The notes beneath the pieces are model-generated. The model searched no databases and was not told where the DNA came from. It was given only the letters and a program-made list of their open reading frames with translations. Below are positions 16,080-25,678 of a stretch of 64,000 nucleotides of DNA, in pieces (position 1 is the first letter of the stretch; the number at the start of each line of letters is the position of its first letter). This DNA comes from SHVO01 sp041906145 (GTDB taxonomy: Bacteria > Pseudomonadota > Alphaproteobacteria > Rhodospirillales > Rhodospirillaceae). Position numbers and translations under genes: made by a program. The DNA lies in NCBI GenBank assembly GCA_041906145.1, contig JAYRJU010000001.1:1302001-1366000 (forward strand), read 5' to 3'.

Positions 16080-19007
16080 ATGAATTCGGTTAGTCGTATT
16101 TCGCGTTTGCGTTCGCGTTCGGCGCTGTCGCTGCTGACGCTCGCATGTCTTGGTTCAACGTGCCTCAGCAGCACCGCCTTCGCGCAGGCACAACAGGCGC
16201 CGGCGCCGGCCGCCGCGGTGGATGAAATCGTCGTCACCGGGACGCGCGTTGTGCGTGACGGCTACGAAGCGCCGACGCCGGTCTCGGTCATCGGTATCGA
16301 GCAGCTCGACAACGCCGCCACGTCGAACCTCGCCGACGCCATCAACCAGTTGCCGGCGGTGATGAATAGCGCCTCGCCGCAGTCGTCGGCCACCAATACC
16401 ACCTCGGGCCAGTCGGCGATCAACGCGCTCTCGCTGCGCGGTCTCGGCATTTCGCGCACCCTGGTGCTGCTCAACGGTCAGCGCACCGTGGGTTCGAACC
16501 TCACCGGCGCGGTGGACGTCAGCGAACTGCCGCAGCACCTGATAGAGCGCGTGGACGTGGTGACCGGCGGCGCCTCGGCGGCCTACGGTTCCGACGCGCT
16601 CTCGGGCGTGGTCAACTTCGTGCTGGATACGGACTTCGTCGGCTTCAAGGGAGAAGTCTCTGGCGGCCTCACGACCTACGGCGATATGCCGAACTACAAG
16701 GTGAACGCCGCCTTCGGTACCGCGTTCGCTGGCGGCCGCGGCCACTTCCTGATTTCGGGCGAGCATGTGTGGGACGACGGTCTCTTGGTTTACGACCGTC
16801 CGTGGACTCGCGAAGGCTACAGCTTCATCAACAATCCGGCCTTCGTTTCGGGTAACGGTCAGCCGGCCATCATCCGCACCGACAAGGTCGCGGTCGGTAA
16901 CGCCAGCTGGGGCGGCAACATCGTCTCCGGTCCGCTCAAGGGCACCGCCTTCGGTCCAGGCGGTTCGATCTACCAAATCGCTTACGGCGACATTTACACC
17001 GGCGCACTGATGCGCGGCGGCAGCTGGGATGCGCTCAACGTGATCTCGGTGCGCGGCGCCGCGGCCCAGCCGCAACAGAACCGCCAGGACGTGTTCACGC
17101 GGGCGAGCTATGACGTCAGCGATGATGTCACCGTTTACGCGCAGGCCGCGTGGGGCCACCTCTACTCCTATTCGTCGGGCGCGCCGAACTTCTTCCCCGG
17201 CAACCTGACCGTCTCCACCGAAAACGCGTTCCTGCCGGCGTCGCTCCGTCCGGGCCTTGAGCCCAACGGGACGGTGACCACCTTCACCATGGGAACCCTC
17301 AATTGGGATCTCGATAACTTCCGCGCCGTGTACGACCGCCGTGTGCTCCGCTTCCTGACGGGCGCCGAAGGCACCTTCGATGCCGGCGGCACGGACTGGA
17401 AGTGGGATGCCCACCTGGGTGTGGGGCAGATGTTCGGCACCCTGCAATCGCGCGGCGCCATCGACCGGACACGCTATCCGCTGGCGGTCGATGCTGTGCG
17501 CAATCCCGCGACCGGCGCCATCGTCTGCCGTTCCACCCTCACCAACCCGACCAACGGCTGCGTGCCGTACAACGTGTTTGGCATCGGCGTGAACAGCCAA
17601 GCGGCGGTTGATTATCTGCAAGGCCGCTACGGGTGGAACCTGCAGCGCCTCAACCAGAAAGTTGGCGCGATCAACTTCACCGGCGAGCCGTTCTCTACCT
17701 GGGCCGGTCCGGTCTCGACCGCGTTCGGTTACGAATACCGCCACGAGAAGATGCGCCAAGTCGTCGATCCGGAAGAAATTGCGAACCCGACGATCTGGTT
17801 CCAGGCCGCCGGCCAGCCTTACACCGGCGCGTTCACCGTGCACGATCTCTACCTGGAAACCGTGATTCCGCTGGCGAAGGACGAAAGCTGGGCCGCGGCG
17901 TTCGACCTCAACAACGCGGTGCGCTTCACGCACTACTCTACGTACGGCTCGGTCGTGACGTGGAAGGCCGGCGCGAGCTGGTCGCCGTTCGATGACTTGC
18001 GTTTCCGCGTCACCCAGTCGCGCAACATCCGCTCGCCGACGCTGGTCGACCTCTATCAGGCCGGCACGACCTCGCGCAGCTCCTCGCTCGACACGTTCAA
18101 AGCCGGCTCGCCGACGATCAACAGCCAGGTGACCTCGCGCGGTAACCCGAACCTCGGCCCTGAAAAGTCCAACGATACGGGGATCGGCGTCGTCTACCAG
18201 CCGTCCTGGTTTACGGGCTTCAGCGCGTCCGTCGATTACTACCGCATCAAGATCAAGGACGCGGTCAACAGCATCGGCGCGCAGGATCTGATCAACTTCT
18301 GCGTGGCGGGCAATACCGTCGCGTGCCAGTCGGTCGTACGTACAGGCACCGGCACGGCGGCCGAACAGCTCGAAATCACCGTTCAGCCGCAGAACTTCGC
18401 CACTGAACTCGCGCGCGGGATCGACTTCGAAGCCAGTTACACGATGCCGTTGTCCAATCTTAACGATGGGCTCGACGGCAACCTGGGCCTGCGCATGCTG
18501 GCCACGCACTACCTCGACTACAAAACCTTCAGCGGCATCCCGGGCGATATCGAAATCCAGTATGCGGGCGTGAACGGGTCCGGCGCCGGTCTCGGCGGCG
18601 GCGGCGGCGGCGTGCCGAGCTGGCGCATCAACTCGACCGTTTCCTACGCGCTTGATCCGATCAACGTCGGCTTTGCCTTCCGCTGGATCGCCCGCGGCAA
18701 GAACATCGCCACGTGGATTGAATGTTCGTCCGGCTGTCCGGTGCCCACCACCGTGAAGCAGACGGTCAACGACAACAGTGTCGCTTCCGCGCTCTACGTC
18801 GACTTCAACGCCGGTTATACGGTGAACTTCACTGAAACGGCCGAGGCCGAGTTGTTCTTGAACGTCCGCAATATCGCAAACAAGGATCCCTCGATTGCGG
18901 TGAGAGGCCCCGGCGGCACCAGCTTCGACTTCGCCCCGGCGCCGTCGGGCGGTGCCTATGACGTTCTCGGCCGCGTGTTCCGCGCGGGCGTGAAGTTCAA
19001 GATGTAA
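16080..19007 (+). CDS. TonB-dependent receptor 3 of the tandem array
   Basis: 975 residues from the ATG at 16080 (a TTG lies just before it); AGGGAG is about 9 bases upstream. The signal peptide has the same LTLACLGSTCLSS core and ends ..TAFAQ. The plug starts at VDEIVVTGTRVVRDGYEAPTP, then RGLGISRTLVLLNGQRTV and TGGASAAYGSDALSG. SRNIRSPTLVDLYQAG marks the barrel, and the C-terminus is ..RVFRAGVKFKM. Only 82 bases and one hairpin separate it from receptor 2, with no promoter motif, so it is probably co-transcribed with it. Substrate unknown. It differs from receptor 2 mainly in the extracellular loops. Confidence 0.9.
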   Translation: MNSVSRISRLRSRSALSLLTLACLGSTCLSSTAFAQAQQAPAPAAAVDEIVVTGTRVVRDGYEAPTPVSVIGIEQLDNAATSNLADAINQLPAVMNSASPQSSATNTTSGQSAINALSLRGLGISRTLVLLNGQRTVGSNLTGAVDVSELPQHLIERVDVVTGGASAAYGSDALSGVVNFVLDTDFVGFKGEVSGGLTTYGDMPNYKVNAAFGTAFAGGRGHFLISGEHVWDDGLLVYDRPWTREGYSFINNPAFVSGNGQPAIIRTDKVAVGNASWGGNIVSGPLKGTAFGPGGSIYQIAYGDIYTGALMRGGSWDALNVISVRGAAAQPQQNRQDVFTRASYDVSDDVTVYAQAAWGHLYSYSSGAPNFFPGNLTVSTENAFLPASLRPGLEPNGTVTTFTMGTLNWDLDNFRAVYDRRVLRFLTGAEGTFDAGGTDWKWDAHLGVGQMFGTLQSRGAIDRTRYPLAVDAVRNPATGAIVCRSTLTNPTNGCVPYNVFGIGVNSQAAVDYLQGRYGWNLQRLNQKVGAINFTGEPFSTWAGPVSTAFGYEYRHEKMRQVVDPEEIANPTIWFQAAGQPYTGAFTVHDLYLETVIPLAKDESWAAAFDLNNAVRFTHYSTYGSVVTWKAGASWSPFDDLRFRVTQSRNIRSPTLVDLYQAGTTSRSSSLDTFKAGSPTINSQVTSRGNPNLGPEKSNDTGIGVVYQPSWFTGFSASVDYYRIKIKDAVNSIGAQDLINFCVAGNTVACQSVVRTGTGTAAEQLEITVQPQNFATELARGIDFEASYTMPLSNLNDGLDGNLGLRMLATHYLDYKTFSGIPGDIEIQYAGVNGSGAGLGGGGGGVPSWRINSTVSYALDPINVGFAFRWIARGKNIATWIECSSGCPVPTTVKQTVNDNSVASALYVDFNAGYTVNFTETAEAELFLNVRNIANKDPSIAVRGPGGTSFDFAPAPSGGAYDVLGRVFRAGVKFKM

Positions 19008-19034
19008 CTGCGCGCAGGACGATAAAACCCAACT

Positions 19035-19068
19035 CCGGGCGCCCGGGCTGCAAGGCCTTGGCGCCCGG
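19035..19068 (+). terminator. Hairpin after receptor 3
   Basis: CCGGGCGCC (19035-19043) pairs with GGCGCCCGG (19060-19068), loop 16 bases, followed by ATGCATTTC. Same family as the hairpins at 16021 and 22239; the T run is poor. The following gap (to 19312) has the promoter motif at 19166 and nothing else recognisable. Confidence 0.6.
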
Positions 19069-19165
19069 ATGCATTTCAAGCACCGCTTAAAACGGCGTGT
19101 TTTGCCGAAAAGCCACACTGCTCTGTAATCGCGCGTGTGAGCGGGCCGCTCGCTTGCGGTTTCCC

Positions 19166-19184
19166 GACCGCGCGTTCTATGAAT
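19166..19184 (+). promoter_or_regulatory. Shared promoter motif upstream of receptor 4
   Basis: GACCGCGCGTTCTATGAAT preceded by TTCCC, 129 bases before the receptor ATG. It is the most divergent of the four plus-strand copies but keeps GACCG, TTCT and AAT at the same spacing. Confidence 0.45.
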
Positions 19185-19312
19185 CGCCCCGCTAAAAAAC
19201 CCGAGCCTTGGCGCCCCCTTGCCATGGCCGGCGGGAGCCTAAAAAAATATTGGAAGTCCAACGTCGCTCGGCGAGGCGCACGCGTGCCCACGCCAATCAC
19301 ATGGGAGTTTTT

Positions 19313-22213
19313 ATGAATACGGTAGTACGTCTTACGCGTTCGCGTTCGGCGCTTTCGTTGCTGACGCTCGCCTGTCTTGGTTCCACCTGCCTCAGCGGCG
19401 CGGCGTTCGCGCAGGCGCAGTCCGATGTCGCTGCGGTTGACGAAATCGTCGTCACCGGCACGCGCGTTGTACGCGATGGTTACGAAGCGCCGACCCCGGT
19501 CTCGGTGATCGGTATCGAGCAGCTCGAAAACCAGGCCACCTCGAACCTCGCCGATTCCATCAACCAACTCCCGACCCTCGTCGGCAGTTCGACTCCGCAA
19601 GGCTCCGTCGCCAACACCACCTCCGGCCAGGGCGCCATCAACGGCCTTTCGCTGCGCGGTCTCGGCACTTCGCGTACCCTCGTGCTGCTCAACGGCCAGC
19701 GCACCGTCGGCTCGATCCTCACCGGTGTTGTGGACGTTTCGGAACTTCCGCAGAGCCTGATCGAACGCGTTGACGTCGTCACCGGCGGCGCCAGCGCTGC
19801 CTATGGTTCTGACGCGCTGTCGGGCGTGGTCAACTTCGTGCTCGATACCGACTTCACCGGCTTCAAGTCGGAACTGTCCGGCGGTATCACCGACTACGGC
19901 GATGCGCCGCAGTATAAGATCAATGCCACCTATGGAACTCCGTTTGCCGGTGGCCGCGGTCACTTCCTGCTCTCGGGCGAACATTCCTGGGAAAACGGTC
20001 TCCTGATCGGCGACCGCCCGTGGAACCGCGAAGGTCACAGCTTTATCAACAATCCGGCCTACACGCCGACCAACGGTCTGCCGGCCCTGATCCGCACCAC
20101 GCGCGTTGCGCTCGGTCCGATCGCCAGCTGGGGCGGCACCATCGCCGCCGGTCCGCTCAAGGGCACGTCGTTTGGCCCCGGTGGTTCGATTTATCAGATG
20201 GCCATTGGTGACATCGCTGCCGGTCAGCTGATGCGCGGCGGCAGTTGGGAAGCCCAACAGATCGCGCCGGTGCGCGGTGTGGCCTTCCAGCCGAAGCAGA
20301 ACCGTCAGGACGTGTTCGCGCGCGTCAGCTACGACGTCAGTGATAGCGTCCAAGTCTACGCGCATGCCGCGTGGGGTCACATGGGCTCGTACTCGACCGG
20401 CGCGCCGAACTTCTTCCCCGGCAACCTGACCCTTGCGCTCGATAACGCCTATCTTCCGGCGGAACTGCGCCCGGCCCTCACGGCGGCTGGTACGAACATC
20501 ACGTTCGGCACGATGAACTGGGACCTCGACAGCTTCCATGCCGTCTATGACCGCCGCGTGCTCCGCTTCCTCGCTGGCGCCACGGGCAACTTCGATGCTG
20601 TCGGCACCGATTGGACCTGGGACATGTACCTCAGCAACGGCGAAGCCTTCGGCTCGCTGAAGTCGATCGGTTCCATGGACCGTACGCGCTACGCACTCGC
20701 CGTGGACGCCGTGCGTAATCCGGCGAACGGCGCAATCGTTTGCCGCTCTACGCTCACTAACCCGGGCAACGGCTGCGTGCCGTACAACGTGTTCGGCATC
20801 GGCGTGAACAGCCAAGCCGCCGTCGACTACATCCAGGGCCGCTATGGCTGGAACAATCACCGCCTCAACCAGAAGGTCGCCGCTATCAGCTTCACCGGCA
20901 ACCCGCTTGAAACCTGGGCCGGTCCAGTCTCTACCGCGTTCGGTTATGAGTACCGCGCTGAAAGCATGCGCCAGATCTCGGATCCGGAAGAACAGGCAAA
21001 TCCGACGATGTGGTTCCAGGCCGCCGGTCAGCCCTACACCGGTCAGGTGAAGGTGAACGACGTGTTCTTCGAAACCGTCGTTCCGCTCGCCAAGGACGAA
21101 AGCTGGGCCACGGCGCTCGACCTGAACGGTTCTGTGCGCGGCACGCACTACTCCACGTACGGCTGGGTCGGCACCTGGAAAGTCGGCGCCACCTATAACC
21201 CGGTGGACGACATCCGCTTCCGCATCACGCAGTCGCGCAACATCCGTTCGCCGACGCTCGTCGATCTCTATCAGGCCGGCTCAACCGCGCGCAGCTCGGT
21301 CACCGACAACGGCCGCACCGTCAACAGCCAGACCACGACCCGCGGCAACCCGAACCTCGGGCCCGAAAAGTCGTCGGACACCGGCGTCGGCGTTGTGTAT
21401 CAGCCGGGTTGGTTCCCGGGCTTCAGCGCCTCTGTCGACTACTACCGTGTGAAGATCAACGACGCGGTGAACCAGCTGGGCAGCACCGAACTCCTCACGC
21501 TCTGTCAGAACGGCAACCAAGTCGCCTGCGCCACGTTCACGCGCACGGGCACCATTGGTCAGTCGGACGAACAGCTCAACTTCACCGTCGCGCCGCAAAA
21601 CTTCGCGACCGAACGCATGAAGGGGATCGACTTCGAAGCCAGCTACTCGATGCCGCTGTCGCAGATCTCCGACTCCTGGGACGGTAACCTCGGCCTGCGC
21701 ATGCTCGCCACGCACTACATCTCCTACACGGTGTTCAGCGGCGTTCCGGGCGATCGCCCGATCGAATACGCCGGCGCGCCCGGCTCGTCCGGCAGCAACA
21801 TCGGCGGCGGCGGCGGCGGTCTGCCGGATTGGCGTGTCAACAGCTCGATCAACTACTCGCTCGATCCGGTCGCGCTGGGCTTTACGTTCCGCTACATCTC
21901 GGGCGGCCTCAACAACGCCACTTACATCGAATGTCAGTCGGGCTGCCCCGCTTCGGCCGGTATCCGCCTGACCACCGACAACAACCAGGTCGAAAGCTCG
22001 TTCCTCATCGACTTCAACTCGTCGTACACGATGCACTTCGGCGAGACGTCGGAAGCCGAGTTGTTCTTCAACGTCCGCAACCTCTTCAACACTGATCCGC
22101 CGATCGCGGTGCGTGGTCCGGGCGGTTCCAGCTGGGACTTTCCGCCCACCAACCAGGGTCTCTACGACATCATGGGCCGCATCTTCCGCGCGGGTCTGAA
22201 GTTCAAGATGTAG
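19313..22213 (+). CDS. TonB-dependent receptor 4 of the tandem array
   Basis: 966 residues from the ATG at 19313, after GGGAG. The open frame reaches back to 19208, but the signal peptide starts at MNTVVRLTRSRSALSLL. Plug motifs VDEIVVTGTRVV, NQLPTLVGSSTP, GLGTSRTLVLLNGQRTVGS and RVDVVTGGASAAYGSD; barrel with SRNIRSPTLVDLYQAG; C-terminus RIFRAGLKFKM. It has its own promoter motif at 19166 and is followed by a good terminator, so it is likely its own transcription unit. Outer-membrane active transport; substrate unknown. A 690-residue antisense frame covers part of it but is a codon-bias shadow. Confidence 0.9.
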   Translation: MNTVVRLTRSRSALSLLTLACLGSTCLSGAAFAQAQSDVAAVDEIVVTGTRVVRDGYEAPTPVSVIGIEQLENQATSNLADSINQLPTLVGSSTPQGSVANTTSGQGAINGLSLRGLGTSRTLVLLNGQRTVGSILTGVVDVSELPQSLIERVDVVTGGASAAYGSDALSGVVNFVLDTDFTGFKSELSGGITDYGDAPQYKINATYGTPFAGGRGHFLLSGEHSWENGLLIGDRPWNREGHSFINNPAYTPTNGLPALIRTTRVALGPIASWGGTIAAGPLKGTSFGPGGSIYQMAIGDIAAGQLMRGGSWEAQQIAPVRGVAFQPKQNRQDVFARVSYDVSDSVQVYAHAAWGHMGSYSTGAPNFFPGNLTLALDNAYLPAELRPALTAAGTNITFGTMNWDLDSFHAVYDRRVLRFLAGATGNFDAVGTDWTWDMYLSNGEAFGSLKSIGSMDRTRYALAVDAVRNPANGAIVCRSTLTNPGNGCVPYNVFGIGVNSQAAVDYIQGRYGWNNHRLNQKVAAISFTGNPLETWAGPVSTAFGYEYRAESMRQISDPEEQANPTMWFQAAGQPYTGQVKVNDVFFETVVPLAKDESWATALDLNGSVRGTHYSTYGWVGTWKVGATYNPVDDIRFRITQSRNIRSPTLVDLYQAGSTARSSVTDNGRTVNSQTTTRGNPNLGPEKSSDTGVGVVYQPGWFPGFSASVDYYRVKINDAVNQLGSTELLTLCQNGNQVACATFTRTGTIGQSDEQLNFTVAPQNFATERMKGIDFEASYSMPLSQISDSWDGNLGLRMLATHYISYTVFSGVPGDRPIEYAGAPGSSGSNIGGGGGGLPDWRVNSSINYSLDPVALGFTFRYISGGLNNATYIECQSGCPASAGIRLTTDNNQVESSFLIDFNSSYTMHFGETSEAELFFNVRNLFNTDPPIAVRGPGGSSWDFPPTNQGLYDIMGRIFRAGLKFKM

Positions 22214-22238
22214 AAGAAACAGCGATCTAACGACGTTT

Positions 22239-22281
22239 CCGGGCGCCCGGGCCGAAAGGCCTTGGCGCCCGGATGCTTTTT
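22239..22281 (+). terminator. Rho-independent terminator after receptor 4
   Basis: CCGGGCGCC (22239-22247) pairs with GGCGCCCGG (22264-22272), with extra GGCC pairing in the loop, followed by ATGCTTTTT. Third member of the receptor-end hairpin family. Confidence 0.8.
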
Positions 22282-22473
22282 ATAATGGTTAATTTTGGTG
22301 ATCATTTCGCAGGCGGTGCGCGGAAATGGGCCCGCAACGCACCGAATTTGCATAAGGCGTATGCAGTCTTGTTCGCCGTTTCCAAAAAGTGTTTGTCAGA
22401 AATGACACATGTTGCTTCAAATCGCGGCGAGGATCGGTCGTCGCGGGTCGCGCCCGCTTGATATTCTTTTCCC

Positions 22474-22492
22474 GACCGGTCATTCTATTAAT
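22474..22492 (+). promoter_or_regulatory. Shared promoter motif upstream of receptor 5
   Basis: GACCGGTCATTCTATTAAT, preceded by TTTTCCC; it contains the perfect dyad GACCGGTC. It lies 198 bases before the receptor ATG. Apart from this motif and the leader hairpin the 476-base gap 22214-22689 holds the terminator and no gene. Confidence 0.55.
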
Positions 22493-22511
22493 AGGGAGTT
22501 CTAAAGTCGCG

Positions 22512-22536
22512 CCGTGGGGACGAGGACGTGCCACGG
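22512..22536 (+). other. Leader hairpin of receptor 5
   Basis: CCGTGG (22512-22517) pairs with CCACGG (22531-22536) over 13 bases. It lies downstream of the promoter motif, like the CCGTGC/GCACGG hairpin of receptor 2. Confidence 0.35.
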
Positions 22537-22689
22537 GCGGAGGGAGCAACACTCGAAATCGCATCTGGCCTTCGTTGGGACGCTTTGGCGCCCCGTGGCG
22601 AATGCCGTGCAATCACCACCGTCGGCAGCAATGCCATGCGGGCGGCCGCATTTTCGACCGCACGCCTTTCTTGAAGGGGATCCTCAAGC

Positions 22690-25578
22690 ATGAAATCCGT
22701 TAGTGTTTTGAATTGGAATAAATCGCTCTTTACGCTCGCCTGCCTTGGCTCAACTTGCCTGAACTCGCTCGCGTTTGCCCAAACCGCGCCGCAGGCCGCG
22801 CAAGCTCCGGCGGTCGATGAAATCGTCGTGACCGGTACGCGCGTCGTTCGTGACGGCTACGAAGCGCCGACCCCCGTGTCGGTCATCGGCGTTGAAACGC
22901 TGCAGAATATCGCGACCTCGAACCTCGCCGACTCCATCAATCAGCTCCCGACCCTCGTCGGCAGCTCGACGCCGTCGACCACGGCAACCACCACTACCAC
23001 CGGCACGTCGGCCATTAACGGCCTCAACCTGCGCGGTCTCGGCACCACGCGTACCCTGGTGCTGCTCAACGGCCAGCGCACCGTCGGCTCGATCCTCACC
23101 GGCGTTGTGGACGTATCCGAATTGCCGCAAAGCCTGATCGAACGCGTCGACGTCGTCACCGGCGGCGCTTCTGCGGCCTATGGTTCCGACGCGCTCTCGG
23201 GCGTCGTCAACTTCGTGCTTGATACCGACTTCACCGGCTTCAAGTCCGAAATCTCGGGCGGCATCACCACGTACGGTGATGCGCCGAACTATAAGATCAA
23301 CGCCACCTACGGTACGCCGTTTGCCGGTGGCCGCGGTCACTTCCTGATCACCGGTGAGCACGTGTGGGATGACGGTCTCATCGTCATCGACCGCCCGTGG
23401 AACAAGGAAGGCCACAGCTACATCAACAATCCGGCTTACACCGCCACCAACGGCGCCCCGCGCCTGTTGCGGGTCAAGCAAGTCGGCCTCAGCCCGATCA
23501 TCGCTTGGGGCGGCGCGCTCAATGTGCCCAACACGCATCCGCTGTACGGCACCGCGTTCGGTCCGGGCGGTACGCAGTACCGCATCGCGCCGGGCGATAT
23601 CGTCGACGGCCCGATCATGCGTGGCGGTTCGTGGGAAGCGCAGCAGGTCGCGCCCGTGCGCGGGGCTGCGCTCGTTCCGCAGCAAAATCGCCAGGACGTG
23701 TTCACACGCCTCAGCTACGACATCAGCGATACGACCACCGTTTACGGTCATGCCGCGTGGGGCCACCTCGGCTCCTACTCGTCTGGCGCGCCGAACTTCT
23801 TCCCGGGCAACCTCGGCCTGCGTACCGACAACGCCTACCTGCCGGCGAATTTGCGCGCGGCGCTTGAGCCGGCCGGCGTGACCACCAGCTTCAACTTCGG
23901 CACCATGAACATGGACCTGGATAATTTCCGGGCCGTGTACGACCGCCGCGTTCTGCGCTTCCTCGTCGGCGCCGAAGGCAGCTTCGAAATGGGCGCCAAG
24001 GACTGGAACTGGGATATGTATCTCAGCAACGGCGAAGCCTTCGGCTCGCTGAAGTCGATCGGCGCCATCGATCAGCCGCGTTACCGCCAGGCTGTCGACG
24101 CCGTCCGCGCTCCGAACGGCGCCATTGTCTGCCGCTCAACCCTCACGAACCCGGGCGACGGCTGCGTGCCGCTCAACGTGTTCGGTATCGGCGTCGCCAG
24201 TCAGGCCGCTGTCGACTACGTCCAGGGCCGTTACGGCTGGAACAACCAGCGTCTCAACCAGAAGGTTGCCGCCGTCAACTTCAACGGCAACCCGTTCGAA
24301 ACTTGGGCAGGCGATGTCTCGCTCGCTTTCGGTTACGAATTCCGCAAGGAAACGATGCGGCAAATTTCCGACCCCGAAGAACAAGCGCTTCCGACGATCT
24401 GGTTCCAGGGCGCCGGCCAGCCGTACACCGGCGCGGTTACCGTCAACGATATCTACGCGGAAACCGTCGTGCCGCTTGCCAAGGACACGGGGTGGGCCAG
24501 CTCGCTCGACGTGAACGCGGCGGTTCGCGCCACGCACTACTCCACCTATGGCTGGGTCGCGACCTGGAAGGTGGGCGCCACCTACGCTCCGGTGGACGAC
24601 CTGCGCCTGCGCGCCACGCGTTCGCGTAACATCCGTTCGCCCACGCTGGTCGATCTCTATCAGGCCGGCACCAGCCAAAACAACGCGGTCAACGATCCGT
24701 TCACCAACAGCACTGTGAATTACACCTCGCGTGCGTCGGGTAACCCGAACCTGGTCGCGGAAAAATCGAACGACCTCGGCCTTGGCGTTGTGTACCAACC
24801 GTCGTGGTTCGAAGGCTTCAGCGCCTCGGTCGATTACTACCGCATCAACATCAACGATGCGGTGAATCAGCCGTCGCCGAACGAAGTTTTGAACCTCTGT
24901 TTCGCCGGCAATCAGACGGCATGCGCCGCCGTCACCCGTACGACGCAGAACGGCGCGCCGTTCCTGTTCATCCAGCAGCAGCCGCAGAACTTCGCGAGCG
25001 AAAAGGCCCGCGGTATCGACTTCGAAGCCAGCTACCGCACGCCGCTGTCGTCGATCTTCGACTCGGCCGAAGGGGATCTGACCTTGCGCATGCTCGCCAC
25101 GCGTTATCTCAAGTATGAGATCAACAACGGCACCGTGGGTTCGATCATCATCGACTACGCCGGCACCAACGGCGGCGGCAACGGCGTGCCGACGTGGCGC
25201 CTGCAGAGCGTGGTTGGCTACAACCTCGATCCGATCAACCTCGGCCTTACCTTCCGCTACATCTCCTCGGGTAAGAACGTGGCCACGCACATCGAGTGTC
25301 AATCGGGCTGCCCGACGTCGACGGCGCAGAATCTGACCACCGAGAACAACACCGTGAACGCGGCGTACTACCTCGACCTCAACCTCGGTTATAAGTTGGA
25401 CGTCGGTGAAGTGGGATCGTCGGAACTGTTCTTCAACGTGCGTAACCTGTTCAACCGCGATCCGGAAATCGCCACGCGCGGTCCAGGCGGCACGTCCTAC
25501 GACTTCCCGCCGACTAACGTCGGTCTTTACGATACCCTCGGCCGCGTGTTCCGCGCGGGCGTGCGCTTCAAGATGTAA
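22690..25578 (+). CDS. TonB-dependent receptor 5 of the tandem array
   Basis: 962 residues; the start (MKSVSVLNWNKSLFTLACLG) follows a GAAGGGGA site. The signal peptide keeps LACLGSTCLN and ends ..LAFAQ. Plug VDEIVVTGTRVVRDGYEAPTP, NLRGLGTTRTLVLLNGQRT, TGGASAAYGSDALSG; barrel SRNIRSPTLVDLYQAG; C-terminus RVFRAGVRFKM. It ends in a strong terminator. The N-terminus before the plug is the least conserved part among the four intact paralogues. Outer-membrane transporter of unknown substrate; the lipoprotein amidase gene follows after the terminator. Confidence 0.9.
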   Translation: MKSVSVLNWNKSLFTLACLGSTCLNSLAFAQTAPQAAQAPAVDEIVVTGTRVVRDGYEAPTPVSVIGVETLQNIATSNLADSINQLPTLVGSSTPSTTATTTTTGTSAINGLNLRGLGTTRTLVLLNGQRTVGSILTGVVDVSELPQSLIERVDVVTGGASAAYGSDALSGVVNFVLDTDFTGFKSEISGGITTYGDAPNYKINATYGTPFAGGRGHFLITGEHVWDDGLIVIDRPWNKEGHSYINNPAYTATNGAPRLLRVKQVGLSPIIAWGGALNVPNTHPLYGTAFGPGGTQYRIAPGDIVDGPIMRGGSWEAQQVAPVRGAALVPQQNRQDVFTRLSYDISDTTTVYGHAAWGHLGSYSSGAPNFFPGNLGLRTDNAYLPANLRAALEPAGVTTSFNFGTMNMDLDNFRAVYDRRVLRFLVGAEGSFEMGAKDWNWDMYLSNGEAFGSLKSIGAIDQPRYRQAVDAVRAPNGAIVCRSTLTNPGDGCVPLNVFGIGVASQAAVDYVQGRYGWNNQRLNQKVAAVNFNGNPFETWAGDVSLAFGYEFRKETMRQISDPEEQALPTIWFQGAGQPYTGAVTVNDIYAETVVPLAKDTGWASSLDVNAAVRATHYSTYGWVATWKVGATYAPVDDLRLRATRSRNIRSPTLVDLYQAGTSQNNAVNDPFTNSTVNYTSRASGNPNLVAEKSNDLGLGVVYQPSWFEGFSASVDYYRININDAVNQPSPNEVLNLCFAGNQTACAAVTRTTQNGAPFLFIQQQPQNFASEKARGIDFEASYRTPLSSIFDSAEGDLTLRMLATRYLKYEINNGTVGSIIIDYAGTNGGGNGVPTWRLQSVVGYNLDPINLGLTFRYISSGKNVATHIECQSGCPTSTAQNLTTENNTVNAAYYLDLNLGYKLDVGEVGSSELFFNVRNLFNRDPEIATRGPGGTSYDFPPTNVGLYDTLGRVFRAGVRFKM

Positions 25579-25603
25579 GCTCACGTAACAACGAGCGATC
25601 TAC

Positions 25604-25647
25604 AATGGGCCCAATCCGGGTATACTGGATTGGGCCCATTTCTTTTT
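25604..25647 (+). terminator. Strong terminator after receptor 5
   Basis: AATGGGCCCAATCC (25604-25617) pairs perfectly with GGATTGGGCCCATT (25627-25640), loop 9 bases, followed by TCTTTTT. It closes the receptor array. Confidence 0.95.
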
Positions 25648-25678
25648 CCAAGGCGCCATCAAAAGGGGGGATGCATCC

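Noticed and set aside
16155..19118. A 987-codon open frame on the minus strand opposite receptor 3
   Set aside because: It mirrors the codon-bias pattern of the real gene, is Arg/Gly/Val/His-rich with no domain, and spans the hairpins at the gene ends.
19076..21148. A 690-codon minus-strand frame opposite receptor 4
   Set aside because: Same kind of GC-rich shadow; the plus-strand protein has clear plug and barrel motifs.
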